Assembly: GCA_903958915.1 (NCBI GenBank)
Contig: CAJBVC010000041.1
Coordinates: forward strand, 1-5,212
Length of the DNA: 5,212 nucleotides
Direction of reading: 5' to 3'
From: an uncultured beta proteobacterium
GTDB taxonomy: Bacteria > Pseudomonadota > Gammaproteobacteria > Burkholderiales > Burkholderiaceae_C
Both the position numbers and the translations under genes were made by a program. The notes under the pieces are model-generated. The model did no database searches and had not been told where the DNA came from. It saw only the letters and a list, made by a program, of their open reading frames with translations. Position 1 is the stretch's first letter. Every line of letters begins with the position of its first letter. Positions 1-5,049 of the stretch are shown one piece after another.

Positions 1-2
1 AG

Positions 3-365
3 GCGGACATGGAAAGTGAAACCTGGCCGCTTACCGTGTCGGGAAAACCCAGGCAATTCGACGCGGTGATCGTGACAAACTACTTGTGGCGCCCGTTGAT
101 GCCAACCCTGTTAAGGAGCTTGGCACCCAAGGGCGTCCTGCTGTACGAAACGTTTGCCCAGGGAAACGAAACTGTGGGCCGCCCTACCCGTGCGGACTTT
201 CTGCTGCGCCCGAGTGAGTTGCTCAATTACTGCAAGGATTTTCATGTGGTGGCTTTTGAACAGGGTTTTCTGGACGAACCGCAGCGCTTTGTGCAGCGTA
301 TTGCCGCTGTGGCCAGACCAGCGTCGTTGGAAGCTGACCATCTATCGCATCGCTACCCGCTCTAG
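3..365 (+). CDS. Class I SAM-dependent methyltransferase, C-terminal part (5' truncated by window edge)
   Basis: About 120 codons are visible before the TAG stop, and the frame stays open to the left edge, so the gene begins outside the window. The ATG at 9 is probably internal: the residues around it (A-D-M-E) look like the acidic 'post-motif I' loop of Rossmann-fold methyltransferases. After that come a hydrophobic strand with [14 protein letters not shown] and a second strand, [13 protein letters not shown], matching the later strands of the fold. The FVQRIAAV ending is common in small TehB/UbiE-like methyltransferases of Burkholderiales. The SAM-binding glycine motif would lie upstream and is not seen, and the substrate cannot be told. 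The gene ends 32 bases before the preferred dapA start, so the two may be co-transcribed. Methyltransferase call is fairly safe; no specific function is supported. Confidence 0.75.
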   Translation, partial: ADMESETWPLTVSGKPRQFDAVIVTNYLWRPLMPTLLRSLAPKGVLLYETFAQGNETVGRPTRADFLLRPSELLNYCKDFHVVAFEQGFLDEPQRFVQRIAAVARPASLEADHLSHRYPL

Positions 366-366
366 G

Positions 367-372
367 TAGAAT
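367..372 (+). promoter_or_regulatory. Possible -10 element for dapA
   Basis: TAGAAT lies just after the methyltransferase stop and differs from the sigma-70 consensus TATAAT at one position. Transcription would start near 379, giving a leader of under 20 bases before the ATG at 398. No convincing -35 hexamer is seen 16-18 bases upstream, so this is weak. It also overlaps the alternative dapA ATG at 371, which argues against that upstream start if the promoter is real. Confidence 0.3.
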
Positions 373-397
373 GCCTGCCTACAACCAAACACCCGAC

Positions 398-1291
398 ATG
401 AATTCAGCTCAAGGTCAACTCAGAGGCAGCATCGTGGCCCTTATCACGCCGATGCACGAAGATGGCTCCGTCGACTACACGGCGTTGCGAAAGCTGATCG
501 ACTGGCACATCGCCGAAGGAACGGACTGTATTGGTGTCGTGGGTACCACCGGTGAGTCTCCCACTGTCACCGTACCCGAGCATTGCGAGATTATTCGCGT
601 CTCCGTGGAGCAAGCTGCCGGACGGGTTCCCATCATGGCGGGCTGCGGCGCCAATTCCACTGCGGAAGCCATTGAACTCGCCCAATTCGCGAAGAAAGTT
701 GGGGCTGACAGCCAGTTGCAGGTCGTGCCGTATTACAACAAACCGACCCAGGAAGGGCAGTTTCAGCACTTTAAAGCGATCGCAGAGGCAGTGGACTTGC
801 CGATGGTGCTATACAACGTGCCCGGTCGCTCGGTGGCAGATTTGGCACATGAAACCGTCATGCGCCTAACGCAGGTGCCTGGCATTGTTGGCATCAAGGA
901 AGCGACAGGGAACATCGAGCGAGCCCAGTGGCTGATCAAGGAAGCACCGCCCGGATTTTCGATCTACTCTGGCGACGATCCGACAGCGATTGCGTTGATG
1001 TTGTGTGGTGGGCACGGCAATGTGAGCGTCACCGCGAACGTCGCGCCGCGATGGATGCATGAGCTCTGCATGGCCGCGATTGGCGGCAATTTGGCGCTTG
1101 CCAATGACATCCAACGCCGTTTGCTGCCTCTGCACAAGGCCTTGTTTGTCGAAGCCAACCCGATCCCGGTAAAGTGGGCTGTGGCACGCATGGGAAAATG
1201 CCGAGGGGCGCTGCGACTTCCCATGACACCCCTCACGCCAGCCAATCAACCCGTTCTTGAGGCTGCACTAAGCTCCCTCGCGCTTATTTGA
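398..1291 (+). CDS. dapA: 4-hydroxy-tetrahydrodipicolinate synthase (DapA)
   Basis: DapA condenses pyruvate with L-aspartate-4-semialdehyde in the cytoplasm, the first committed step to diaminopimelate and lysine. The 297-residue TIM barrel is close to the 292 of the E. coli enzyme. Visible catalytic features, numbered from the ATG at 398, are the GTTGES loop with T50/T51, Y113 in [13 protein letters not shown]139 and R144 in LYNVPGRS, and the Schiff-base lysine K167 in GIKEATGN; these align with E. coli T44/T45, Y107, Y133, R138 and K161. The C-terminal [12 protein letters not shown] segment is also typical. An in-frame ATG at 371 would add nine residues (MPAYNQTPD) unlike the family's N-terminus. 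I prefer 398 although it has no clear Shine-Dalgarno, and 371 has only a weak AGG nearby. bamC follows after 26 bases, the arrangement known from E. coli. The enzyme looks intact. Confidence 0.96.
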   Translation: MNSAQGQLRGSIVALITPMHEDGSVDYTALRKLIDWHIAEGTDCIGVVGTTGESPTVTVPEHCEIIRVSVEQAAGRVPIMAGCGANSTAEAIELAQFAKKVGADSQLQVVPYYNKPTQEGQFQHFKAIAEAVDLPMVLYNVPGRSVADLAHETVMRLTQVPGIVGIKEATGNIERAQWLIKEAPPGFSIYSGDDPTAIALMLCGGHGNVSVTANVAPRWMHELCMAAIGGNLALANDIQRRLLPLHKALFVEANPIPVKWAVARMGKCRGALRLPMTPLTPANQPVLEAALSSLALI

Positions 1292-1307
1292 CGATCATTT
1301 CAATTGC

Positions 1308-1312
1308 AAGGA
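1308..1312 (+). promoter_or_regulatory. Ribosome binding site fixing the bamC GTG start
   Basis: AAGGA sits five bases before GTG at 1318. It is the clearest Shine-Dalgarno in the window and favours this GTG over the in-frame TTG at 1288, which would overlap the dapA stop and put ten extra residues before the lipoprotein signal peptide. Confidence 0.7.
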
Positions 1313-1317
1313 TATTT

Positions 1318-2412
1318 GTGAATCCATTTTCAAAAGTCACCCTACTTGGGATCTCCGTTTCCCTGTGTGCCTGCTCTGCGCTGGAAACCGACAAGGTGGA
1401 CTACCGTAGCGTGACGTCCACCAAAGCACCATCACTCGATGTGCCGCCAGACCTCACCCAACTCTCAAGAGATACGCGGTATGTTGTGGTGGATGGAGCT
1501 GTTTCTGCTTCATCATTGCCAGGTCGCACAGCCACTACAGTTGGCAAGAGTTCCGTTGCTGCAAGTTCAGTGGGCGACGTGCGCATCGAACGCTCCGGCA
1601 ATCAACGCTGGCTGGTCGTGGCACGGCCAGCGGAAAAGCTTTGGGATCCGCTAAAGGAGTTCTGGCAGGAAAATGGATTCAATCTGGTAAAGGACCAGAG
1701 CGACCTGGGAATCATGGAGACTGATTGGGCTGAGAATAGAGCAAAAATTCCACAGGACATGATTCGCAGCACGATCGGAAAATTGTTTGACGGCCTGTAT
1801 TCCACTCCCGAACGAGACAAGTTTCGCACCCGAGTCGAACGCAATACGCAAGGCGAAACAGAAATTTTCGTCACGCACCGCGGCGTGATGGAAATCTACA
1901 CCACCGAAGCCAAGGACCAGACGGTCTGGCAAAGTCGTCCTGCCGACACGGAGTTGGAGACCGAGTTCCTGCGACGCCTGATGGTGAAGCTGGGCGTTGG
2001 CACCGACAGCGCCAAGACCATGGTGGCAAGCAGTGGCGCGACCAAGCCCTTGGCGGTAGTTGCCTCCGAGAATGGCAAGTCGGTCGTACGCGTTCAAGAA
2101 GGATTTGACCGCGCCTGGCGGCGTGTCGGCCTTGCGCTCGATCGTGCCGGGTTCACTGTGGAAGACCGGGACCGGAAGAAAGGTATCTACTTTGTCCGCT
2201 ATGTCGCCGCTCCCAGCACCGGTAACGAAACAGGATTCTTGGCGAAACTGTTCAGCAGCTCGAACAAGACTGGCGACACGCAAAAGTACCAAATTCTGGT
2301 GTCAAGTCAAGGCGAGGTCACTACCGTCTCGGTGCATAACGAACAGGGCGCTCCGGACGGATCAGAGACTGCGAATCGCATTCTGAAAATCATTGCTGAC
2401 GACGTCAAATAG
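1318..2412 (+). CDS. bamC: Outer membrane protein assembly factor BamC (NlpB) lipoprotein
   Basis: BamC is a lipoprotein subunit of the BAM complex, which inserts beta-barrel proteins into the outer membrane; in E. coli its unstructured N-terminus binds BamD. The 364-residue product from GTG 1318 starts with MNPFSKVTLLGISVSLCACS, a type II signal peptide: one Lys, a hydrophobic core, and lipobox L-C-A-C with Cys19 as the lipidated residue. A disordered Ser/Thr-rich stretch follows, containing LDVPPDLTQL, a pattern I associate with betaproteobacterial BamC. Two globular helix-grip-type domains come next, at roughly residues 90-220 (IERSGNQRWL, then LWDPLKEFWQENGF) and 254-364 (SVVRVQEGFDRAWRRVG to the end). 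Length is near E. coli BamC (344). Position directly after dapA matches the E. coli dapA-nlpB pair. A bidirectional terminator follows 39 bases after the stop. No lesion is seen. Confidence 0.92.
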   Translation: MNPFSKVTLLGISVSLCACSALETDKVDYRSVTSTKAPSLDVPPDLTQLSRDTRYVVVDGAVSASSLPGRTATTVGKSSVAASSVGDVRIERSGNQRWLVVARPAEKLWDPLKEFWQENGFNLVKDQSDLGIMETDWAENRAKIPQDMIRSTIGKLFDGLYSTPERDKFRTRVERNTQGETEIFVTHRGVMEIYTTEAKDQTVWQSRPADTELETEFLRRLMVKLGVGTDSAKTMVASSGATKPLAVVASENGKSVVRVQEGFDRAWRRVGLALDRAGFTVEDRDRKKGIYFVRYVAAPSTGNETGFLAKLFSSSNKTGDTQKYQILVSSQGEVTTVSVHNEQGAPDGSETANRILKIIADDVK

Positions 2413-2421
2413 TACGGACAT

Positions 2422-2436
2422 GGGGCTTCACGCCCC
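2422..2436 (+). other. GC-rich hairpin after the bamC stop
   Basis: GGGGC (2422-2426) can pair with GCCCC (2432-2436) around a five-base loop, ten bases after the bamC stop. The second arm also forms a GCCCCGGGGC palindrome with the next bases, allowing an alternative fold. No T-run follows directly, so it is not a terminator by itself. It may protect the bamC mRNA 3' end or assist the terminator just downstream. Confidence 0.4.
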
Positions 2437-2450
2437 GGGGCTCAAACAAA

Positions 2451-2474
2451 AAAAACCACCCAAGGGTGGTTTTT
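2451..2474. terminator. Bidirectional rho-independent terminator between bamC and the small lipoprotein gene
   Basis: AAAAACCACCC (2451-2461) is the exact reverse complement of GGGTGGTTTTT (2464-2474). The practical stem is CCACC/GGTGG extended by A-T pairs, with a loop of about CAAG. On the plus strand it is followed by a T-run ending bamC. On the minus strand the A-rich left arm, 2447-2455, gives a long T-run and ends the convergent lipoprotein gene, whose stop lies 16 bases away. The symmetry fits shared use by both converging transcripts. Confidence 0.88.
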
Positions 2475-2490
2475 CTGTAAGTGTCGCTGA

Positions 2491-2715
2491 TCAGGGCTTG
2501 GCGGGAGCGGATGCTGCCGGCGCGGCAGCGGCAGGCGCAGCGGCTGCGGGTGCTGAAGCATCGGCAGCCGGAGCGGCTGGTGCAGCCGGTGCTACTGCAG
2601 CGGGAGCGGGTGCAGCTGCTGGGACCGGTGCAGGAGCGGGAGCTTCTTCTTTCTTTCCGCAAGCAGCGAGGGCAGCGGCAGCAATAACTGCTGCCAAAAC
2701 GAGAGATTTGTTCAT
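2491..2715 (-). CDS. Small Ala/Pro-rich lipoprotein
   Basis: This encodes 74 residues from ATG (2715-2713) to TGA (2493-2491). It starts MNKSLVLAAVIAAAALAACG, a clear type II signal peptide with lipobox L-A-A-C and Cys19 as the lipidation site. A short charged GKKEE follows, then a 50-residue tail in which I count 30 Ala and 14 Pro. The tail has no globular domain and looks like a flexible spacer. The residue after Cys is Gly, not Asp, so under the E. coli rule it would go to the outer membrane. Such tiny lipoproteins occur in Burkholderiales and are usually annotated hypothetical. A TTG at 2727 is in frame but adds only MVFN. Neither start has a clear Shine-Dalgarno. It is monocistronic: own promoter region upstream, terminator directly downstream. 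Function unknown; an envelope tether or spacer is a guess. Confidence 0.78.
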   Translation of the reverse strand: MNKSLVLAAVIAAAALAACGKKEEAPAPAPVPAAAPAPAAVAPAAPAAPAADASAPAAAAPAAAAPAASAPAKP

Positions 2716-2764
2716 GTTGAAAACCAATGTGAGTTAACGAAAAATTCCAAGACTGCCTGGGCAA

Positions 2765-2814
2765 CCTAGCGTCCAGACTTCGGCACAAAAGCGTCTGACT
2801 TTTTTGCCTAGCGT
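2765..2814 (-). repeat. Direct repeat and dyad in the lipoprotein gene leader
   Basis: CCTAGCGT occurs twice on the plus strand, at 2765-2772 and 2807-2814, 42 bases apart (about four helical turns). Between them CAGAC (2774-2778) and GTCTG (2793-2797) form a short inverted repeat. A T6 run (2800-2805) lies nearby. All of it falls inside the probable 5' leader of the minus-strand lipoprotein gene. The repeats are short and could be chance. Confidence 0.35.
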
Positions 2815-2817
2815 GCG

Positions 2818-2846
2818 ATTGTACTTTATCGTACGGGCAGGATTGG
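2818..2846 (-). promoter_or_regulatory. Candidate promoter of the small lipoprotein gene
   Basis: Read on the minus strand, TACAAT at 2823-2818 is a good -10 hexamer (one mismatch). The -35 region about 17 bases upstream (CCAATC, 2846-2841) is poor. Transcription would start near 2811, giving a leader of roughly 95 bases, long for so small a gene. The -10 overlaps a small dyad, GTAC-N6-GTAC (2821-2834), which could be an operator. Confidence 0.4.
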
Positions 2847-2866
2847 GGAAAACCCTCTAACTCTGT

Positions 2867-3370
2867 CTACAAACCCAGTGTAGTTACCGCAAACCCGGCC
2901 CCACTTTGACGTCGAAGTTCTTCCAACTCCTCTTGCAGGGCAGCACGCCTCTGAGGTTCAAAGCCAGAATTGCCCGTGCAGCGTTGCAGATCCAGGCGTC
3001 GAAGCACCCAGTGTGGGCTCCACAGGGCACTTGGAATCTCTTCCGAATCCACTCCCTTGCAAACGCGACAGTCCAGCAGATGGTCCCAGGTGCTGCGCCA
3101 AGTCACGAAACGTGGATGGTAGCGGCGAACATCATCGTACTGTGCCGCCAGCAGTGTCAATCTTCGGCCACTCCGTGCCCAGGCATTCAGCGACTCCACC
3201 ACCGCTCGTTCTCGCAGTGGCCAGTCCAGAAAACTGGGATCGCTCCAGACCATCGCGTTCCAACCGTCCCGCGCCGCCGTCGCAAGTGCGTCACGTACCA
3301 GTTGCGAGAACGCCTGTGCGCCAGTGAAGGAACCCGAAGGTAATGCCAAAGCAGGCTCAGGATTCGACAT
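2867..3370 (-). CDS. Uncharacterised protein overlapping the ribosomal oxygenase gene
   Basis: I do not recognise a named family with certainty. The 167-residue product from ATG 3370 has no signal peptide or membrane segment and is probably cytoplasmic. Its core, residues 36-95 (GWNAMVWSDPSFLDWPLRER, then RRLTLLAAQYDD, then HPRFVTWR), reads as alternating strands and helices. It is rich in Trp and Arg and resembles conserved hypothetical proteins of Burkholderiales. A C-x-x-C pair (C101, C104) lies in LLDCRVCKG, and the C-terminus has a charged helix (ALQEELEELRRQ). The start overlaps the upstream oxygenase gene by 14 bases, and GGGGTGG four bases before ATG 3370 can serve as the ribosome site. 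Alternative starts at 3385 (ATG) and 3388 (TTG) add six or seven residues. The overlap implies co-transcription and probably translational coupling with the oxygenase. It is a real gene by context and codon pattern. Confidence 0.75.
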   Translation of the reverse strand: MSNPEPALALPSGSFTGAQAFSQLVRDALATAARDGWNAMVWSDPSFLDWPLRERAVVESLNAWARSGRRLTLLAAQYDDVRRYHPRFVTWRSTWDHLLDCRVCKGVDSEEIPSALWSPHWVLRRLDLQRCTGNSGFEPQRRAALQEELEELRRQSGAGFAVTTLGL

Positions 3371-4490
3371 GCAACCACCCCGCATCAACCCAGCCAGCCA
3401 TCAGCGCTTTGGCACTTTTGCTCAAGTTTCGGGCACTGTCTGCAGCCAATGCTCCGCAATCAGCCAACTCACGCATCAAAAGCGCATCGCGCCCGCCCGC
3501 CCGAAAACTCTCTCCATTGATGAATATATGCTCTCGGTCGTAAAGCATCCGGCTACAACGGTTGAGGCGCAAGCCACCTTCCAGTGACATTGCTGGTTGT
3601 GCGGTGAAGCACACCATCGCTTTAGGCTCGGTCAAGTATTCACCGAGCGCCCGCGCAACCGCCAACGGATCACGCAAAGCGTGCAACACCGCATCAGATG
3701 CAAACTTGAACACCCCTTCGGGGATTTCACCGGGCCGCGCTGTAGCGGCCTGCTGAGGATCCCGGTACAGCATGTCAGTACCTGCTGGTGCATGTGCTTC
3801 GGCGATACGGTGCAACAACTCAGTGGCGAGATCACATCGTCGGGGTGAACGAAACCCGACTGAGTAAGTCATGCATTCACCCACAGCCAAGCCATTGTGC
3901 GCATAGCGCGGCGGGAGGTAGAGCATGTCGCCGGGATCCAGGACCAACTCAAGTTCTGGCTCAAAATCTGCAAGAATTTTGAGCGGCATATCTGGCAAAA
4001 GAGTCAAGTTCTTCTGGCGCCCAATCTGCCATCGCCGTTGACCGTGCGCCTGAAGCAAAAATACATCGTAACTGTCGAAGTGCGGCCCTACACCACCCTG
4101 GTCCGTGGCGTAACTGACCATGACGTCGTCCAGTCGGGCGGACGGAATGAAATCGAACTGACTCCGAAGCGCATGCACACGTTCGTCCAGCAAATCGACT
4201 CCCTGCACCAACAAGGTCCATCCTGGTCGATTGAAGGGTGGGAGACTTCGCCGCTGGAAAGGGCCATACCGAAGCTTCCAACCGGTCCCACCAGGAGCAG
4301 TTGATCGTTCTACCAGACGCGATTCCACCTCATCAGACGCTGCCAGCGACACCAGGTCCGAGCGGCCAATCGGCGCAACAAAGCCGTTGATTGCCTGGCG
4401 GATGAGCAGCGGCTTCTTCTGCCAATAACTTCGCATAAACAATGCGGGGGTCAATCCCCCCAAAAGCGTCAGCGGCTCATTAATTTTCAT
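3357..4490 (-). CDS. roxA: JmjC/cupin 2-oxoglutarate oxygenase, YcfD/RoxA-like ribosomal protein L16 arginine hydroxylase
   Basis: The family is Fe(II)- and 2-oxoglutarate-dependent; E. coli YcfD (RoxA) hydroxylates an arginine of ribosomal protein L16. The 377-residue product is close to E. coli's 373. The N-terminus has the family pattern (LTPALFMRSYWQKKPLLIRQ). The cupin core carries the iron triad H137-x-D139 (GGVGPHFDSYDVF) and H198 (LPPRYAHNG), with R152 in QRRW at the position of the 2-oxoglutarate-binding Arg140 of E. coli. MTYSVGFRSP follows, then the helical dimerisation region and a C-terminal winged-helix-like part ending GWVDAGWLHVES. I chose ATG 4490 because upstream in-frame residues (MIFSFNCAENVS) reach into the divergent promoter region and do not resemble the family. 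No Shine-Dalgarno precedes it. It is first in a two-gene operon with the overlapping unknown gene. Family assignment is firm; L16 as substrate is inferred from E. coli. Confidence 0.92.
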   Translation of the reverse strand: MKINEPLTLLGGLTPALFMRSYWQKKPLLIRQAINGFVAPIGRSDLVSLAASDEVESRLVERSTAPGGTGWKLRYGPFQRRSLPPFNRPGWTLLVQGVDLLDERVHALRSQFDFIPSARLDDVMVSYATDQGGVGPHFDSYDVFLLQAHGQRRWQIGRQKNLTLLPDMPLKILADFEPELELVLDPGDMLYLPPRYAHNGLAVGECMTYSVGFRSPRRCDLATELLHRIAEAHAPAGTDMLYRDPQQAATARPGEIPEGVFKFASDAVLHALRDPLAVARALGEYLTEPKAMVCFTAQPAMSLEGGLRLNRCSRMLYDREHIFINGESFRAGGRDALLMRELADCGALAADSARNLSKSAKALMAGWVDAGWLHVES

Positions 4491-4496
4491 GGATAC

Positions 4497-4526
4497 ATTT
4501 TCTGCGCAATTGAAAGAAAAAATCAA
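4497..4526 (-). promoter_or_regulatory. Candidate promoter of the oxygenase operon
   Basis: On the minus strand TTGATT (4526-4521) is a fair -35 and GAAAAT (4502-4497) a moderate -10, spaced by 18 bases. A start about seven bases past the -10 would fall on the A of ATG 4490, so the message could be leaderless, in line with the missing Shine-Dalgarno. This is a motif judgement by eye. Confidence 0.4.
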
Positions 4527-4529
4527 TTG
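4507..4529. promoter_or_regulatory. Inverted repeat in the divergent promoter region (possible operator)
   Basis: CAATTGA (4507-4513) and TCAATTG (4523-4529) form a perfect 7-bp inverted repeat around nine A-rich bases. Each arm contains the self-palindrome CAATTG. It overlaps the putative -35 of the oxygenase promoter and lies at the -35 region of slyD, so one bound regulator could affect both genes. AT-rich short arms make chance possible. Confidence 0.4.
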
Positions 4530-4536
4530 TTACTGC

Positions 4537-4542
4537 GACAAT
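4537..4542 (+). promoter_or_regulatory. Candidate -10 element of slyD
   Basis: GACAAT ends seven bases before ATG 4549, placing the likely transcription start at or next to the start codon. No good -35 is found at 16-18 bases (TTGAAA at 4510 is 21 bases away). With no Shine-Dalgarno before the ATG, a leaderless or nearly leaderless message is plausible. Confidence 0.35.
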
Positions 4543-4548
4543 TCCGCT

Positions 4549-5049
4549 ATGGAAATCACTCAACATTGCGTCGTTGCCCTGACTTGGACGCTGAAAGACA
4601 CATTGGGCGAAGTACTGGATGTCCTGGACGATCCGGTGGAATTTCTGGTCGGCGGTTCCGACTTGCTCCCTGCCATTGAAGCCGCGTTGCAGGGGCACGG
4701 GGTTGGCTCCACGATTGAGATGCAGTTGGAGCCTGAGCAAACCTTTGGTGATTTTGACGACAAACTGTTATTTCTGGAGCCGCGCAAACTCTTTCCTGCG
4801 GAATTGGTGGTGGGACTTACCCTGGAAGGTACGGCCTTGCCGCATGGATGCAATCCAGGCGCGCCGAAAGACGCTATCTACACGGTCACCGACATTTACC
4901 CTGAGCATGTGGTACTGGATGGCAATCATCCTCTTGCAGGAATCGCCATTCGCATTCGGATGAATGTCAAATCCGTGCGCCAAGCCACCGAGGATGAAGT
5001 GGCGCGGGGAACATGTGGCACCGGCTTCTTCAAGATTTCCACGCCGTGA
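4549..5049 (+). CDS. slyD: FKBP-type peptidyl-prolyl cis-trans isomerase, SlyD-like
   Basis: SlyD-type proteins catalyse proline isomerisation and act as chaperones, usually in the cytoplasm; no signal peptide is seen here. The 166-residue product starts MEITQHCVVALTWTLKDTLG. An FKBP half-domain follows (FLVGGSDLLPAIEAALQGHG-V-G, TFGDFDDKLL), then the inserted flap (IF) domain at roughly residues 75-125, then the hallmark VVLDGNHPLAG at 121-131, which closes the FKBP fold. The usual Y of the 'AYG' motif is F66, and W13 stands where E. coli SlyD has Y13. The Cys/His-rich metal-binding tail of E. coli SlyD is absent: the protein ends TCGTGFFKISTP. I chose ATG 4549 because 20 residues from the in-frame ATG at 4489 (MDTFSAQLKEKINCYCDNSA) do not fit the family and would overlap the divergent gene's start codon. 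The stop overlaps the next gene's GTG. Confidence 0.9.
   Translation: MEITQHCVVALTWTLKDTLGEVLDVLDDPVEFLVGGSDLLPAIEAALQGHGVGSTIEMQLEPEQTFGDFDDKLLFLEPRKLFPAELVVGLTLEGTALPHGCNPGAPKDAIYTVTDIYPEHVVLDGNHPLAGIAIRIRMNVKSVRQATEDEVARGTCGTGFFKISTP

Noticed and set aside
1651..2292. 213-codon open frame antisense to bamC
   Set aside because: It lies wholly inside bamC, shows no recognisable domain or signal, and antisense open frames of this length are common in GC-rich genomes.
2393..2737. Plus-strand open frame encoding an Ala/Gly-rich 114-residue protein
   Set aside because: It is the antisense of the Ala/Pro-rich lipoprotein gene; GC-rich repeats leave both strands open. It crosses the bidirectional terminator and has no ribosome site, whereas the minus-strand frame has a clear lipoprotein signal peptide.
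2771..2805. Possible plus-strand terminator (CAGAC/GTCTG stem then T6)
   Set aside because: The stem is only five base pairs with a 14-base loop, and no plus-strand gene ends here because bamC is already closed by a strong terminator upstream.
2906..3343. 145-codon plus-strand open frame across the unknown gene
   Set aside because: The minus-strand gene here overlaps the oxygenase gene like an operon partner and has a usable ribosome site. The plus-strand frame has no protein-like pattern or promoter.
3713..3723. CCCC-TTC-GGGG hairpin
   Set aside because: It is inside the oxygenase coding region (codons for IPEGV), with no T-run and a three-base loop; best explained by codon use.
4489..4548. 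N-terminal extension of SlyD from ATG 4489
   Set aside because: The 20 extra residues do not match the family, the codons cover the divergent promoter region and dyad, and the ATG shares the CATG palindrome with the oxygenase start codon.
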